NCBI RefSeq assembly: GCF_050467285.1
Contig: NZ_JBCMUN010000005.1
Coordinates: 558,001 to 622,000 of the forward strand
From: Paenibacillus_E oryzisoli_A
Lineage (GTDB): Bacteria; Bacillota; Bacilli; Paenibacillales; NBRC-103111
DNA: 64,000 bases
Direction: 5' to 3'
Shown here: positions 62,981 to 64,000 of the stretch, piece by piece
Layout: every line of letters starts with the position of its first letter
Position numbering within the stretch: position 1 is the first letter of the stretch
Program-made: the position numbers and the translations under genes
Notes under the pieces: model-generated
Told to the model about the DNA's origin: nothing
The model's database searches: none
What the model saw: only the letters and a program-made list of their open reading frames with translations

Positions 62981-63068
62981 GTGAAATTCCCCCAGGAACT
63001 CTAGTATTAGTCATATTATGTTTATTCATCATCAGTGGTACTGATGAAAAAAAAAAAAAACCGAGGGT

Positions 63069-64000
63069 TTAACTTAAAACAAGTACATCTTTAGGTTTAG
63101 CAAAAGACCACATTCTAATATTTAACCCCTCAAGTTTCTCGTCAACAATAATTCTTCCATATTTATTCTCAACTTCATGAGTAACAAGAAACACTAGTTC
63201 TTTCTTGGATCTTGTCAAAGCTACATATAAGTAATTAAGTGTTTTATTCTGTTCTTTTTTTGTCTGAAAAAGATATTCTGTTAAGTCAGTTGTAAGTATA
63301 AATAAACATTTTTCCCCTTCTAATCCTTTAATACTATCAATTGAGTTCACTAGTATTCCTTTATTGGAATGAGCTTCACGATGTATCTTTAGTTGCTCTC
63401 CCAATTTCCCCATATCTTGACGAGTCAATTCAATTGATAATGATTTTTGCAACTTTGAAAAAATCTCACTGTTATTTTCTTTATTTAAATCTTTCAAAAG
63501 ATTCTTTACTAAAATAAATACCCATTTATCAATGTCGGTATCAATAATAGTAGTTCTTTTTACTATTTGCCGTATTTCATAAGTTAAATTACTTAGAGTT
63601 TCATTTCTATCATTTGCATGTGTTATAAATCTGTCATTTTTCTTTGAAATATATACATAATCCCAATCAGACCCTTTTACAAAGTCATGAATTTCTTCCT
63701 TTCCTATCTCACTTTCATAAACATAGCTTAATGTTCCTAAATCTGCTTTTTGAGGAAACTGTCTCTGCATTATTGGAATAAATGTATTTGCTAAATTTAC
63801 ATGTGAAATTGGGCATCTATTATTTTCAGGCTTATATTCAACATGTTCTTTATAGCTATTAACTAATTCAGTTAATGCATTCCTCCCCCGTAAATCTTGC
63901 TTCGGATCCCCTACAAGATATGTATTGATACCTTTACTATGTAATACTTCTATAATCTTTGCAAAATGGTTATCTATGTCCTGTGCTTCATCTACAAAAA
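63069..64000 (-). CDS. UvrD/Rep-type helicase, C-terminal part (cut by the window edge)
   Basis: The frame runs without interruption through the right edge, so only the last 310 residues are seen and the true start lies outside. The first visible residues are FVDEAQDIDNHFAKII, which is helicase motif II (DEAQD), followed by motif III as LVGDPKQDLRG. The C-terminal domain has SIDSIKGLEGEKCLFILTTD and NYLYVALTRSKKELVFLV, the motifs V and VI of UvrD-like superfamily 1 helicases. The ATP-binding motif I is missing only because of the cut. It lies just upstream of an HNH nuclease gene, a pairing that recalls defence systems with a UvrD-like helicase. Confidence 0.88.
   Translation of the reverse strand, partial: FVDEAQDIDNHFAKIIEVLHSKGINTYLVGDPKQDLRGRNALTELVNSYKEHVEYKPENNRCPISHVNLANTFIPIMQRQFPQKADLGTLSYVYESEIGKEEIHDFVKGSDWDYVYISKKNDRFITHANDRNETLSNLTYEIRQIVKRTTIIDTDIDKWVFILVKNLLKDLNKENNSEIFSKLQKSLSIELTRQDMGKLGEQLKIHREAHSNKGILVNSIDSIKGLEGEKCLFILTTDLTEYLFQTKKEQNKTLNYLYVALTRSKKELVFLVTHEVENKYGRIIVDEKLEGLNIRMWSFAKPKDVLVLS

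Noticed and set aside
63027..63060. Hairpin TCATCAG/CTGATGA followed by fourteen As before the helicase stop
   Set aside because: On the strand of the genes the T-run comes before the hairpin, not after it, so it does not have the layout of a terminator.

Overview
The window looks like a chromosomal segment of a Paenibacillus-type Firmicute. The signs are strong AGGAGG-type ribosome binding sites, many CUT1-type ABC sugar importers without an ATPase of their own, YesM/YesN-type sensor kinase and AraC-type response regulator pairs, an S-layer-anchored giant polysaccharidase, and several copper-amine-oxidase-N-like surface domains. Most genes up to about 50 kb are on the minus strand with a mid-range GC content. 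From about 50.7 kb on the DNA is visibly AT-rich and accessory in character.

Region 1 (1-7.2 kb): a minus-strand sugar-acid cluster. It has a lipoprotein binding protein, two permeases, a sensor kinase, a response regulator and a galactonate dehydratase cut by the left edge. It is followed upstream by a DUF4317 protein and two small unknown genes (7.3-9.5 kb). A 46-bp repeat and a 22-bp copy of the dgoD start, found in front of the DUF4317 gene, record a past rearrangement.

Region 2 (9.5-35.3 kb): two neighbouring units that together look like a pathway for a sulfated, uronic-acid-containing polysaccharide (glycosaminoglycan-like). Unit one has a membrane-bound AraC-type sensor-regulator (+), a secreted beta-helix protein with a FIMAH tail, a binding protein, two permeases, and three leaderless enzymes (GH88 unsaturated uronyl hydrolase, GH2 glycosidase, heparinase II/III-type lyase). 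Unit two has a kinase/regulator pair, two permeases, a binding protein, a leaderless sulfatase and a TIM-barrel isomerase/epimerase. The inferred scheme is outside cutting, import of oligosaccharides, then cytoplasmic lysis, hydrolysis and desulfation.

Region 3 (35.5-50.7 kb): a third regulator/kinase pair, two permeases and a binding protein, a 1800-residue SLH-anchored GH28-like protein, a Gfo/Idh/MocA oxidoreductase and a divergent AraC regulator. The binding-protein gene and the giant gene carry the same operator-like element at exactly the same distance from a TATAAT box. A remnant of a second SLH protein lies between them and the oxidoreductase.

Region 4 (50.7-58 kb): an AT-rich group of surface or secreted proteins. 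Two paralogous internalin-like LRR proteins and an ankyrin/DUF4253 protein each carry a copper-amine-oxidase-N-like domain. Two small unknown genes lie among them, one with a frameshifted C-terminus.

Region 5 (58-64 kb): a probable defence island. It holds a HEAT-repeat protein with a doubtful 5' end, a GC-rich foreign patch, a Septu-like (PtuA/PtuB-type) ATPase/HNH pair with overlapping genes, a second HNH endonuclease, and a UvrD-type helicase cut by the right edge. No RNA genes, CRISPR arrays or complete insertion sequences were found.
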